This document shows positions 37,132 through 48,819 of a stretch of 64,000 nucleotides of DNA, piece after piece (the stretch's first letter is position 1; every line of letters begins with the position of its first letter). The position numbers were made by a program, and so were the translations under genes. Below the pieces are notes generated by a model that saw only the letters and a program-made list of their open reading frames with translations, had not been told where the DNA came from and did no database searches. The DNA is from Taenia hydatigena. Its lineage: Eukaryota > Platyhelminthes > Cestoda > Cyclophyllidea > Taeniidae. The stretch is from positions 16,795,423 through 16,859,422 of the forward strand of contig JADWOT020000004.1 in NCBI GenBank assembly GCA_036345935.2, written 5' to 3'.

Positions 37132-38879
37132 ATGAACGGTGCCCTCAAGTCATTCATTACCGGCAAATTGCGGCAGATAGAAGGTTTCTAGCGAGCTATA
37201 GCATCATTAGCCACCTACTTTTCTTCCTTATTTATAAGGGGGTCAGAGAACTTTGCAGCAATCAGTTATTGGGGTTGCATTATACCTCTTTTATTACTCA
37301 GGGAATATACTACGGTTATGATTCAAGTATGCAAATGGTCTGGCTAAAGACTGACAAAGGTTGTTAGTACCATGAACCTACAATGAACCTTTGCTTTGAC
37401 TCTCTTTGTAAAAGGCTCCTTCGTACACCTAGCACTGTTTGCTAAACTCCAAAATTGTCACAATGCATAAAAGACTGAAAGAAGCTTCATTGTCGATGGT
37501 AGTAAAGGTGCATAAGGCACTGGCATGGCTGATAGAGTTCGTGTTGTGATCCTACGAAGGCTGGGACATCATAGAATGTGAAGGCAGTTTTAGTGAATTA
37601 ATAGAGAGCCTATATTCAAGGGCTAATATGCTCACGGCGACTGTCAAGCTGATCTCGTAACACGAAGCTGCTGCATTCAAGTCAATCCATTCACTTCTTC
37701 AGGGTCTTGAAGAGGGCTGATTGAGGACCAGTGAATTGTTGATCCGCTTCTTCATTGTACTGCCGCCCCTAGATGAACCTAGTCTTCAGCCCACTCCATC
37801 CAACGGCTTGGTCATTTAACTCGCTAACTCTTTGTGTGTGTGAGCTTGGGAGAAAGTTGGTGGAGGGGACGCACCAGCATGCGTAAACGTGGCGCTCTAT
37901 GCACACCCAAACTCACAGACAGACAGGCAAGGTTGCACAAGGTTTAGAAGTAATATTTTTTAGTGGAAAACAGCCTTAAAGTACAGACTTGCACTGTTGG
38001 TCGCATTGTTGGACAAAAAACAGACACTGCAGGCACATAATGTGGACAAACAAGGTCACTACCAAATACTTGACAAGCCTGAAGGTCGTCATCACTTCGC
38101 CGAGAACAAGCGCACAAAGGTACTAATAAATGCTGAAAGAGGTAGCAATATAATTATTGAAGGGTTGGGAAGTGAGGATGGCAAACTGCACCGAGGAGGT
38201 TGGATGCCTACTTCCAGAAGCGTAAAGGGCATGAGAGGCGTGACCAGCCTCATATGAGACTCGGTTATGGAGGAATTAAACGAACTAGTAACCGGAGCCA
38301 TGTACGGTAACTAATTACACCTCTCGTAGGTCGAAGTGCTGACTCTTCTTAGACAAGCGACATTAAACAAATGTTTGGGCGGACTCTTCCATGTCATGCA
38401 GATAGCAGGCAGGAAGGTCACGAATTGACATGGATGGGTCGATTGTCAAATTTCAACTTTCTCCACCTGAAGACGTCTCTTAGAATATTTGACTCAGCAT
38501 TGGCCCTCACCCTCACAGCTTGTAATAAGGCAGCATCACCCTTGCAGACCCGATGGAGACGGCAAAGGTTAGTTTGGAGTCATCGACGGGCTCGATATTA
38601 CTAATTCGCCAAGACAAGGGGGCTACTGTTGTCCTCCCACGCCTCACCGTGCTGGTCCCTCCCTTTTCCACTCCCTTGCGGAACTTGTACGCCTTATAAG
38701 GCAAGCCTACGACCGTCCCGACGCCAGGGAAACCTCTCAAAGTGGTTGTACCATGGCATGTGGTCAAAGTGCGGTAGCAGAACGCATTGGCCATTTCGCT
38801 CGATTTTGGTAATGAATGACTTTAGAGTGCGCCACCTGAAAGGTGAGTCCCCGCTCCTCATCCGCTATAATGAAGTCGT

Positions 38880-39045
38880 TGGTGTCACAGTTGGCACCTC
38901 AGTTCGAGAAGGAGGTGTCGAGAACACTTTTCACGCCTGCTTAATTTAACTGATGGTGAAACAATTCGCTGGCATCTGAACCGAGTGGGAAGAGGATTCC
39001 GTGGTAGCTACTAAGTTGGAGGTAGGCGATTGTCACACGTCAAGC
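38880..39045 (+). repeat. Dispersed repeat family C, copy 2
   Basis: Direct repeat of 30060-30255; see the shared blocks given there. The GGTGTC..A.TTG.CACCT start and the GGTGAAACAATTCGCTGGC core are conserved, with small insertions and deletions between copies. Confidence 0.65.
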
Positions 39046-39319
39046 CTCAAAAGATCATGATAAAGAGAGATACTTTCTCGCTCTCACCATCAGAATTCTC
39101 ATGACGAAACTCTTCCAAGTGCTGAACGTAACCTTTTCATGTAGGGCAATTTATTGCTAGAAAATGACAGGGAAATAGAGAGATGATAGGGGATAGGCGG
39201 GTAGTTATATGGAAGTGAGATTTGCGGTTTAATTCCTTTGTTAGCAAAAGTGCAGTTCAACAATGCCTTTCAGAGAAATAGGACAAGCTAACACTGCATT
39301 ATTCTGTACCATAAGTACA

Positions 39320-39865
39320 CCTATGTGAAGTACGAAAGAGTACAAAAGACGCCCCCCACTGTACCCATCTGTCACTTACTCGAACTTCCGGTAATGGAGG
39401 CACTGAATGTGGACTGCAAAGTTACCGAGAGTTCGGCCTTTTCAAAAATGGTACAACCCAGATTAAAAGGTCTCCAGCTGCGATGCCCCTGTCGGTGGTC
39501 ATTGACTGGGCGGTGTGATTACGAGAATGCAGATGAGGCAGGCCTTGGCAAGTGCTGAGTGTGGTGTGTCTTATTCCAACATCGCTGTAATGTGTACTTT
39601 AGAGGCGGTAGGTGCCTTACCGGGTGCGCCATTGCTGTTACTACTGACAGTTGTAGTGCATGCCAGTCACACCCTACCAGCCACGCTGCTTGAGCTGTAA
39701 CTGTGTTAACAGTTGTGTGCGTGTGAAGTTGACTATGTGAAGGGTGATTGACTAGATGGTGTGCGATATGACGGCTTCAAAGTGTCATCAGTTCGGCACA
39801 TGTTTGGTGGAAGAGTTACCATCGGTTGGTGATGCGGTAGAGCTGGAAGAGGACTCCATTTACCC
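39320..39865 (+). repeat. Dispersed repeat family D, direct copy
   Basis: Partner of the inverted copy at 32310-32815. The unit begins near a GAAAGAGTACAA block and ends near GGTGATGCGGTAGAGCTGG. Both copies have diverged enough that frames are broken. Confidence 0.65.
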
Positions 39866-40624
39866 ACTTAATTAGTCAACGAAGGGATTTCAGTATTTCT
39901 AACATTAAAAATACGTGACCGACCAAAGGTTAGAGCCTGAGATCTCTATGGGCTTATAGTCTTCAGCCTTTATGGCTCCTACCACTGCCTTGATGCCATG
40001 GCCTTCCCGCCGTGTTCACAGCCGGGCTCAGCGTTCCTGCACTATATCCCCAACCGCACCCTTGAGGGCATATGCAGGTGTCACATTTTTATGTTCTCCT
40101 CACGAAGCTGCGTAGGTTAGTACTGATATGGAATAGGGACGTTCAAACACAATTATCTTGGTACCAAGCTTCCATCTTTCTCAGCCCCACAGGGTGATCA
40201 GAGAGCTTCCAAATGGGATTCAATTCCTCAAGCCTTCTGCAATTCTTCCTGCATTTCGAATAAGCCTTTTAAAATGGACTAAACGCTCCCCCATTACTCA
40301 CTTGCTATCTACTGCAGAAGATAAATTAATCTTATTCATACCGAAAGCAAAACATTCTTCTACTTAGACAGTGGTGGCATATAATCAACGGGCTTTGTAA
40401 ATGTTTCATCACCCCTTCAGAAGCTGTTTTGTCTGGGTATCTAATGTACCCCACCTTCTAATTATAGCTACAGGGTTCAGACAACTAAGATCATACATAC
40501 AATACAATTTTTGTTGACTTCTTCTCCCCTTCTTTACCTCAGACATTGAAAAGTAGGAGGAGAGTGGGAAGGAAGAGGAACTCATAAGTCAATCTTACTT
40601 GTTGGCCTAAGAATGGAAACGCCA

Positions 40625-40792
40625 GCTACTGCAGCATCTTGAGGCCACCTTAACGGCAAAAGAAGGCAGAATGCTAGGGTAGAATATATATATTCAAAGG
40701 TCAGCAGAAAAGAGCTGCTGGCATGGCCCGGAGGCCAGTCTACGCAGCCTGACCGGAACCTGCAGCTCAAACAAGCAAAGCATTACAGCTAC
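40625..40792 (+). repeat. Dispersed repeat family A, copy 1
   Basis: About 165 bp. Conserved blocks are AGCATCTTGAGGC, GCAGAATGCTAGGGTAGAAT, ATATATATTCAA, then CTGCTGGCATGGCCCGGAGG, and a terminal CTCAAACAAGCAAAGCATTACA. The same order and orientation recur at 44.96 kb and 49.54 kb. It looks like a short non-autonomous element; no internal promoter boxes were identified. Confidence 0.75.
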
Positions 40793-41452
40793 CATTAACG
40801 GTTTGACATTTTGGCATATATTTGAGCACTGTGGTTGACTTAGTAAGAGGAACTTAAAACATTCATCCAGCTAAACACCTAGATTGGTATGCACAAACTT
40901 TCTTCAGCTGGAATCTTACATTTGATTCTCTAAACAGATTCCTGAAGAAACGCGATCAAATCACACTTATTTATTTTGTCATATATCCATTGCCTTATTC
41001 AGATAGAATGGCACGTCAACACGAAGCTGAGTCGCTGCATTTTTGACTATTTTTATTCGTCAACAGCATCACACCGTATAAAACGGCAGTTAATAACAAG
41101 TAAAATTCGAGCAATAGTAACAAATAAATAAAAACTGAAGTCAAAATTCAAAAAATGAATTTAAAATTTAATTGACAACAACAGTGTGGTAATTTTTGGA
41201 AAAAAAACCAAAGACAATAGATCATTTATCATCATGCATTAAATGAATCGGTTTGTGACTGATGGTCATACGCGCTTAACTTGAGAGTTGTGGGAATAGG
41301 CAGTGGCACTGTTGTAGATCCACGTTCCCATTACCACCGCTTTTTGTTACCGTTTAGACAATTTTATGCTTAAATTTTACCGCTTTGCACATAAAATAAG
41401 AACCCACTATAATTTATTGCTATACATGTAGCTTTGACTTAGTTGCCGCGAC

Positions 41453-42236
41453 ATGAATCGTGATCCAGCATTTGATAATTTTGCTTCCTTTTCGGCTTTA
41501 AAAATCGGTACTTCACCAATGGTGCTTTGCTGCCGCATAGAATTGACTGGCAGAAGCGGTTCTCTGCCAAAGCCTGGTACAGTCTTATTGCATATGCGTA
41601 GACAACCAAGAAGTTTGTGCGCCTTTCGGTGCAGCTCTTTAGAGTGGCCGAATTCGCTCAAGAGACCTACGACATATGTCAAGAGGAACTGGTATGCATT
41701 AATCTACAGTGGCCCATCGCAGTGCGCTGTGGTATTTCCCTGCCTCCTTTTCAATCCCCACGTGATGAAGCTCCAATCAAAACTTATGGACTCAATTTAA
41801 GCCTTTCCGCCTTCCCAACAAAGGCTAACGTTAGAAGCCTCTATGGGTGCTTGTCATGTAGCAATCAGAAGGGGCGTAATGGGCGATGGCGAAACTTGTC
41901 GTCCGATAATCAAAATCTGGTGGTGAAGCCCCAAAGATATTACATCGCATATCACTCATTCTCCACGGTGAAGGATTACGTAGCACTGTCGATTAAATTA
42001 GAGGAAGTGAAGCGTCAGGGGCGGCTTGGCGGATGAAGATCTACATAAGCATTTACTTTACTTCGCCTGCACATGGCCATGCTCATCTCGGGCCCGCAGC
42101 ACCGCAGGCAGAATTGGACATCACAAACCAGATTTGGAGGAAAACTGATCCGCCAGCAGAAAGGAGCTTTATTCCTATTATGACGCGAGATCGAATACCA
42201 CTACAAAAAATACACATAAGAAGATATGTGCCATAG
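41453..42236 (+). CDS. Candidate multi-exon gene, unknown product
   Basis: Not recognised. A long frame (from 41617) reads LFRVAEFAQETYDICQEEL and runs about 128 codons to 42006. A proposed 32-bp intron (42007-42038, GTGAAG...GATGAAG) joins it in phase to a last exon ending at 42236 (ends KIHIRRYVP). A 5' exon from ATG 41453 could join through a 53-bp intron (about 41583-41635, weak GTCTTA donor, TTTCGGTGCAG acceptor). Intron sizes fit those seen in CFAP20. Against it: the donors are weak, and the opposite strand has an equally protein-like end (41407-41573, Lys/Glu-rich, after a CCAG acceptor). It lies close to and converges on the REC114-like gene. Confidence 0.3.
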
Positions 42237-42842
42237 TGATAGTGGGATAAGAGGAAATGCTGTCCCGTCCCCCAATCATTTAAATACGGATTGCTAACCT
42301 TTCTTGACGTCAGTATTGGGCAATCACGGGATCAGATGCTAAATAGACAGTAGACGGAGGGAAGGCAAAACTATAAAGGGGAAACCAGATATGAAAGCTT
42401 TGCTCTCTGAGAAAAACTCCTCGAAGATGTAGAACATGCAGCAAACTCTACCATTGAGAAATGGTTCTGGGTTGCAATCAAGCTCATTCAAATGAGTAGG
42501 GGGTTCCGTGAATTTGAGGTCGTTAGACTACTGCGAATTCAGCATCTGTTTGGGGTTCCTTAAGAATAGAAAAAGAATTACAGCTTTCTAGAGAGACCAA
42601 ACAAAATAAAGATCAAATAATACTCTGTAGCGAAATTGCGTTTTCAGACGTGAGCCTGAAAAAGCAAAAAATATTGCATAATCACTTGAGACTAACCACG
42701 ATGGTAGCAAAAACAAACAGACCAGGTCTTCCTTTTCATCCCGTCTTTTTAAGAACAATTACTCGGTACGATATTGCCTTATTATTCAAACCATTCGATT
42801 ATAATAGAAAAGCACAATTTTCATCAATAGAAACAGATAACA

Positions 42843-43914
42843 TCACTCCTCGGCTAGATTTGGCTCAGTGCGTTCGGACGTATTGACCGCAGTCAGTACG
42901 CGCAGACATTGTTTCACCTGGCGTACGAAACCCGGAAAATTTGCATCAAGGAGACAAAGCTTGACCAGATCTACCAGTTGCTCTGTTGGCCAGTTGGTGT
43001 GCCACGCCGCCTCTACGACCGCCGCTTCTTCAGCGTCTCCATCCCACTGACCCCCTGTCATAGCAGACAACCATCGCGCTACTTGATCCTCTTCTTCTTC
43101 TGCCACTGCTGCCGCTGCATTGACCGCGGCGTTGCTCGGCGAGGAAGAGCGCTGCTTAACAGAGACATACCTGGCAAGTTCGTGGTAGCATGAAAGTGCG
43201 TCATCGGACGTCGGAAAAGTAAGGCGCAGACGACGAACGTGTCGGTGTCCACGTATGTAGAGCATCAATTCATCATCTGAAAAACATGTCTCGAATGGAG
43301 CAAACTCCACTTACGTTGCTGATAGGTCTATATATGAGCTATAAGCAGACTCGGCAAAGTGATATTTATCATACATTTGACCCGAGGTTAAAATTTTAGT
43401 AGAGGCCGAGAAAGTCAATAGTAAGAACGTCTTATTTTTCAGTATAATCAATCCTCAAGAAGAAAGTTGCAATTTACAATTCACACCTACGCGCAAATGC
43501 AGACTTTAATACAAACAGATTCAGGAGTCCCACTGGCAAAAAAGCAATTTAAGAAGTAGTTGATCAAAAACCATCTACATAAACGCAAAACACCGAATCC
43601 ACCCCCAATTCTTAGGGCAACCTACCAATATTCACCATTTTAATCCACCTTTTGGCTAAAATAAGGAAGTAGGACTCAACAATCTCACTGCCTTGAATGA
43701 TGACGAGATGAGCGTAATCGGAGAGACGAAGGACGAGCGGTGCGGCAGCGTGGTTTTGCCTTGCCAACCAGATGCCGTTCGGTGCTGAGTCCGCTACTGA
43801 TGTCGCCGCAACAGCGCTGCGCTCCGTACTGCTACCTGCGGTGGCCGCCTCCGATTCATGGAAGCAACGGTACACTTCAAGATGCCATTCTTTAAGCTCG
43901 CCACCAATGCAATT
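42843..43914 (-). CDS. REC114: REC114-like meiotic recombination protein, partial 5' end
   Basis: Two exons. The upstream exon (43914-43626) follows an ATCACAG acceptor and encodes GELKEWHLEVYRCF, then a low-complexity insert, then HLVIIQGSEIVESYFLILAK and RWIKMVN. It ends ATTG|GTAGGT. The last exon (43276-42843) follows TTTTTCAG; both ends are phase 1 and restore MVNIDDELMLYIRG. Then come RLRLTFPTSDDAL and YHELARYVSVKQ. This matches the order in vertebrate REC114: LEEWPL.RY, IVQGQ.LLEGFSLIDSKKWLKIV, FRVQFSGESKEEAL, LAQYVTVQ, the N-terminal PH-like domain. A 90-residue tail ends with a helix (LVKLCLLDANFPGFVRQVKQ) where the family binds MEI4. REC114 acts with MEI4 and IHO1 to promote SPO11 breaks in meiosis. 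The first exon with the start codon was not found. The family assignment rests on remembered sequence. Confidence 0.7.
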
Positions 43915-43919
43915 CTGTG

Positions 43920-46900
43920 ATAAATGCCGTACAAATCCGTTGCTTTGGGAAATGTTGAACCCAGGCAATAATATTTAGAGTCAAAAGCAAGCATTGTGTA
44001 AAGTGTGGCAGCAAAACAAAGCTGTTGAAGACATAAAAACACAAATTTTACCAAGATGTGATGCAGTAATATTCAAACCACGTCAGCAGATGATAAGTTT
44101 GACCGCTATTACGAAGTAAAACCGGAGAGTTCTTTATTAAAAGAGAAGGACTAGTTCACCTTGTTGAATAGCACCTGGATTCTGGTCTCGAATGACAAAA
44201 ATAGACAGCAAACTTACAAACTACCTTAAGTTGTCTAAGATCGGACCACAAATTAAATTAGAAGACAAATGCATAAACTCTTGGGATTGTGGACTTAGTA
44301 GCAGGTAAATCAAGTAAAACGCTGGTAAACTCTTGAAAAGTTCATTCGGGAAGTTTTCAAGCAAAAATGACTGAATAAATCAACCCTGATCTACCTCGTT
44401 ACCCATGTTGGACGCGTTTCGAGGCAAATTGGAGGAATTCATGTGTACCTCGATAAGCAATACCGAAACTGGTTGTGGAGCGTATATGACCTAGAGATAA
44501 CACATGAGTTTGAATGAAACAGTGCGTTTTCTAACTGGGAATTCACTAACAGAAATTTGATTCAAAATTAGCTCGTAAGAAAGTTCTTAAACAGTTAGAT
44601 TGTGCGAATTCCGCTGCCTAATCGTGTAGGTGGAGAAGAGGATGTTGAAAAATTTTACATTCTGCGTTTAAAATTGATCAAATTAGACCTAATTTAAGTA
44701 ACTTGTCTGAAACCAGATTAAAGGGTTTGCCATGATTGCATTGTAAGGACATCTTTGTTTGGTTATATCAACAAAATGCTTTTATATCCCTGCTAACTTG
44801 CACTTATGCAGCACTCCGGTTCCTCGCTAAAGTCGCGATAAAGTAAAGTAGTATGAAGGAAAGGAGACTACGGACACACAAAGGAACCGAAAGGTAAGTG
44901 GCGCTCCCCGAAAGCCATGCCACGGTGGAAGACCAGGCCATGTATACGGAAATACTGTAGCGTCCCGAGGCAGAATACTAGGGTAGAACACATATATTCA
45001 CCGGACAGAGGGAAATAGGCTGCTGGCATGGCCCGGAGGCCAGCCCACGCAGCTAGGGCAGTGCGGCCACCTCTGTGTCCATGACAGAAACCAGCAGTTC
45101 TAACAAACAAAGTACTACAAATACCCTCGCCATTATTGATAAATTTTACAAAAAAGTGAATTTCTTCCTTTAAATCCACTATTTAAAACTTATAATACAC
45201 AAATAATCGTGAGCATGCATGTTTACGCTGCCATAGTAACAAGTCAATGGTCATAACAGCTGTCCCACTTATGGCTTACTTTACCAGAGATGTATACCAT
45301 TATCGAGGAACTGTATTACCTACTCGCTTAAAAACCGACTTAGTTAAAAAGACACCAAAGGACTCGACCTTTGTGCGTTCACCGGGCGCCTGGCCTCCAG
45401 GTCATGCCAGTTGCTTAAAGCCCTACTGTGTGTTGACAGTTCATCTTCTGACCGAGAATTATGTCCTCTTTTATCTCCAGTGAAGACAAGTAGTGTTCGT
45501 AGCGTAGTACATGCATATCATGCTGTTGAAAAGCCTTCAACTTTTCTTCTTGCTTCATACGGGACAAGAAAAAAACGACATTTTGTTAAAAACATTAGGT
45601 TTTTAATTTAAAAACCTATAAAATATTTACTCACCCTCACTGATCATCAATTTGGCCACCCAAGTTCTACAATTTATTTACCTATTTCCGTAATTAAACA
45701 TGCGTAAATGCGAGAAAATGCATAATGCTGGGACAGGAAGTGTAAAGCCGATGAGCAAGAAGGCGGGGTGGCTACTGGCCCACCCCAGATACCGTGCTGC
45801 CTAGGGAAAGCACAATTTGTACAGCTTTAAATGTCCGCGTCAATGAAAAGAAGAACTAATCAAAGCGTCGTCTGCGGAGTTTCTCCCATGCTAATCATCA
45901 CACCGTTAGTAATAACGCCTAATAAGCATCAAAATTCGCGTTCACTGGATAAGATCTGTAGCCGCAATGCCACTAGTCCCTCCTGGTTGATCCAGAGGAT
46001 CTGGAGTCTTGTCCTGTTTGAAAACTGCGTTTAGGACGCTTAGACTCTCTCATTTGTCTATCGTTAGTCATAAAAATACCAACCTAAACGCGAAGTCATT
46101 TAATAAATTACGGAGCTTTGACGAGCTTCATGCGAATAAGGCTTTGAGTCTACGCCTCGTTGCCGCTTCGTTGCCACTTTAGCACTGCCCAGCTCCCTCT
46201 ATCTGGCTTCCATCCATCTTTTAAACAGATTAAGGAGGCAGTGCATGTTATTCAATGGGTATTATCATCTAGGTACCGTAAACAGCTGGATTTTACAAAT
46301 TCCTCCCATCCGGGATACCTGCTGGTCGACTTTAAAAGTCAGTCCGTGCTTTTGTATGTCGGCTGCCTACACCGGAATTTCCAAAGGAAAGTTGCTCGTT
46401 GGTAGGTTTATGCAAAACGGTACCCTCTTCGTGCATAACAAAGGTTTGACTTTTGTTTCCTTCTACGCTGTAGTATTTCACCATTGGACGCTCTGTTATT
46501 GCTTGCGTTTGCTGTCATAGCGACACGGGCGTATTGTTATCAGCATTAAAAAAAATGATCTTGGCAACAAAGTCAGCCTCCGGGGCCTTTCATAAGGCAG
46601 TCCAGTTTACCTGTAGGCCAGGAAACTAGAGCACACGTGACAGGAGCTGCTCCAAGCCTTGTTGAGAGGGGATGCGCATCCCTTTGAAAGGCTTTAAGAG
46701 ATTTGCAGAAGTAGATTTGATGACATTCAATAACAAATTCCTTAATGTTAGTAGAGGAGGAGACGGAGTGAGGATGCAAAATTATATCAAGAGCATAGAC
46801 TAACTGATACCTAGAAGGTATCATTCTAAAACACCCTGCTTTGCTCCATCATCTGTGTCCTTCTTTAAACATTTTGGGATTATAAAGAGCCTTAAAGTTG

Positions 46901-47450
46901 ATATGTTAATTGTTATCTACACAGTTTCCTCTTCTGTAGTTTATACGAGTTGGACGTTTCTTCCGGTAAGAATTCCAAGAAGTAACCACGAAGTCTTAAA
47001 ACTGCAATTTGCTTTTGTTGGAATTTTTTTCCGATCGCCTAGCGACAGCAAACCGTGAACAAAAAGCTTCCTATCCACCATAATTTGTAGCCTACCGACA
47101 CCCACCGCCATTGCTGTCTGCCATCTTGAAGGGTAGAACTTCCCCTCTCCACGACACATACTCCAACACTCGTGAATCCATCTTCATATTAAGTTTAATT
47201 CTTCCGAAACTGACGTAATTAAATACTCGGTTTGAAAATTCACCAAAGCTATACTTTGATTAATAAGAGGATTAAAATTGTTTTGGCTCCAAATCCTCCT
47301 TCCAACAACCAGCCTTAAGGATCAATGACGCGAGGTACGAAGGCACGCTCCATAAAAGCGACCAGGTTTAAGATGTAAAGACGCTCAAATGCAAATCCTG
47401 CTAGGTGTAAGTTATACTTCAGGCCTTTCTGGATTGTTACATTTCGGCGT
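43920..47450. other. Intergenic region
   Basis: The first exon of the REC114-like gene should lie just above 43914 but was not identified. Family A copy 2 is at 44955-45122. A weak inverted fragment of the same core (GGCCTCCAGGTCATGCCAG) lies near 45394. A segment near 46190 shares CCCAGCTCCCTCTATCTGGC with family B at 35370. No other feature is supported. Confidence 0.45.
44955..45122 (+). repeat. Dispersed repeat family A, copy 2
   Basis: Same unit as 40625-40792, with CTGCTGGCATGGCCCGGAGG intact and the terminal CTAACAAACAAAGTACTACA block. An extra CACCTCTGTGTCCATGAC segment is shared with copy 3 but missing from copy 1. Confidence 0.75.
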
Positions 47451-47459
47451 CGAAATTTG

Positions 47460-47600
47460 AACGATCACGGTCATGCAATATCATCCACGTAGAGACCCAA
47501 CAAAAGTTTAGCACCTTGTGGACGGACAGAGACCATTTGGCGTGACCGTTTAAGTTTGAGACCACAAGAACTTTAAAATTTGGAAAGTGAATATTGCAGA
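47460..47600 (-). mobile_element. Decayed Ty1/copia-like reverse transcriptase fragment
   Basis: The minus strand reads KLLLGLYVDDIA (YVDDIA at 47491-47474), the catalytic YVDD box. In the same frame upstream is SSCGLKLKRSRQM (near 47572), resembling the SLYGLKQSPRQW block that precedes it in Ty1/copia polymerases. The spacing is shorter than in intact elements and a stop follows at once, so it is a deleted relic. The copia assignment is inference from two short blocks. Confidence 0.35.
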
Positions 47601-47941
47601 GCTTTCCCCAAATCAATCACCGCTACGAACACGAAAGATCGTACGGTGAACCATTGGAGATGAGATGAAAAATAACTTCGTTAATGATATGAAGGCAATA
47701 AATTGGTCATTTAGTTCTCAATTAGAACCCGTCCAACCCACATTAGAATACATTTTGCATTTCTTTACCGAATTGATGCCACAATTTTATAAGACAGCCG
47801 ATTCGATATGATACCGTAGTGAAGATAATGTATAATGCAAGAAACTTCAAAATATGCAAGACGATATGACTCTTGGTTAAGTAGAAGAGATGAAATGAAG
47901 TAGAGTAAAATTTTGTTGGGTCGAAGGTAACTGGAACCTGC

Positions 47942-48819
47942 TCAAGACACAGATGCCGTCTGCTTGTTCTTAATTGGGAGATAAAGCTTGAATTCCGCTG
48001 GCAACTCGTCTTCTGAGTAGAGACGATCGCAAAAGTATACTCTACGGATTCTGCAATTGGCGTGAATCTAAGTGGAGAAATATCAGTGTCACCTATAGAA
48101 TTTATGAGAATCGTAAATTACGTAAAATCGACACTTTAATAATAAGACATCTGATGCCACAAAACCTCACAACTGTGAGCAATATCAACAGATAGGATAG
48201 CGACCGAACCAACCAATTACTTTTATAGACCTAAGGCACTTAGCAGCGTAGACGCACTTGAACACGTAGTGTTTCAAGATAATTCGTCCCGTATGCACGA
48301 CGGGTAAAGTCGGAGAGATTGAACTGAATCTGATTCCAACCCTCGTCCAGTCGCATGGGCATGGTGCAGATAAAAGGCTTCACGCGTGTCGTACTCTGGT
48401 AATTACTGGCTCTGAAGCGACGTCGTATATTTTTATCATCTACTATCTACGAAACACTTCAAGAATACTAAGACATCATACCTGAACTTCAAAAGTAAAG
48501 TATCTTTTTAGGTTCTTAACTATCATCACAAGAAACGGGAGTTTGATTCCCAGAGTTTTGCTCGGATTCGTGGGACATGATATGTATGTGGTACTAAAAT
48601 AGGTAAAAATATGGGACCATACCTAACATTTGTGCCCATAATCTCCAAAACAAGAGACTGTATGTCGTTGTCAGTAATTCTTTTGATATGCCCATTTTGC
48701 ACCTAATTATTAACATTAAACAAGTCCATTTGTACATTTTTATCCCATATCTGAAGGGGTTTGCTTCCGATGCTATAAAGGATTGACAGAAAACCACTTT
48801 GAAAAGCGTTTCTAAACAT
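47942..48819 (-). CDS. CFAP20: CFAP20, cilia and flagella associated protein 20
   Basis: Complete five-exon gene of 196 codons. Exons: 48819-48736 (28 codons from [21 protein letters not shown]...), 48702-48623, 48593-48482, 48446-48258 and 48067-47942 (stop TGA). Introns are 33, 29, 35 and 190 bp, all GT-AG, with phases 0, 2, 0, 0. The product follows human CFAP20 (193 residues) almost residue for residue: [74 protein letters not shown], then [22 protein letters not shown]20 is an inner-junction protein of ciliary doublet microtubules, bridging A and B tubules, needed for cilium stability and motility. In a flatworm it would serve flame cells, sensory cilia and sperm. The lengths of exons 1-3 match the human protein without gaps, fixing the tiny introns. 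Confidence 0.97.

Larger units (their letters stand above)
37132..40620. other. Intergenic region
   Basis: Holds family C copy 2 (38880-39045) and the plus-oriented family D repeat (39320-39865). No supported exon. A few open frames of 70-106 codons show no splice context or known motif. Confidence 0.5.

Noticed and set aside
45990..46003. CTGGTTGATCC, as at the start of 18S rRNA
   Set aside because: The match is 11 bases and stops there; the following 18S sequence is absent.
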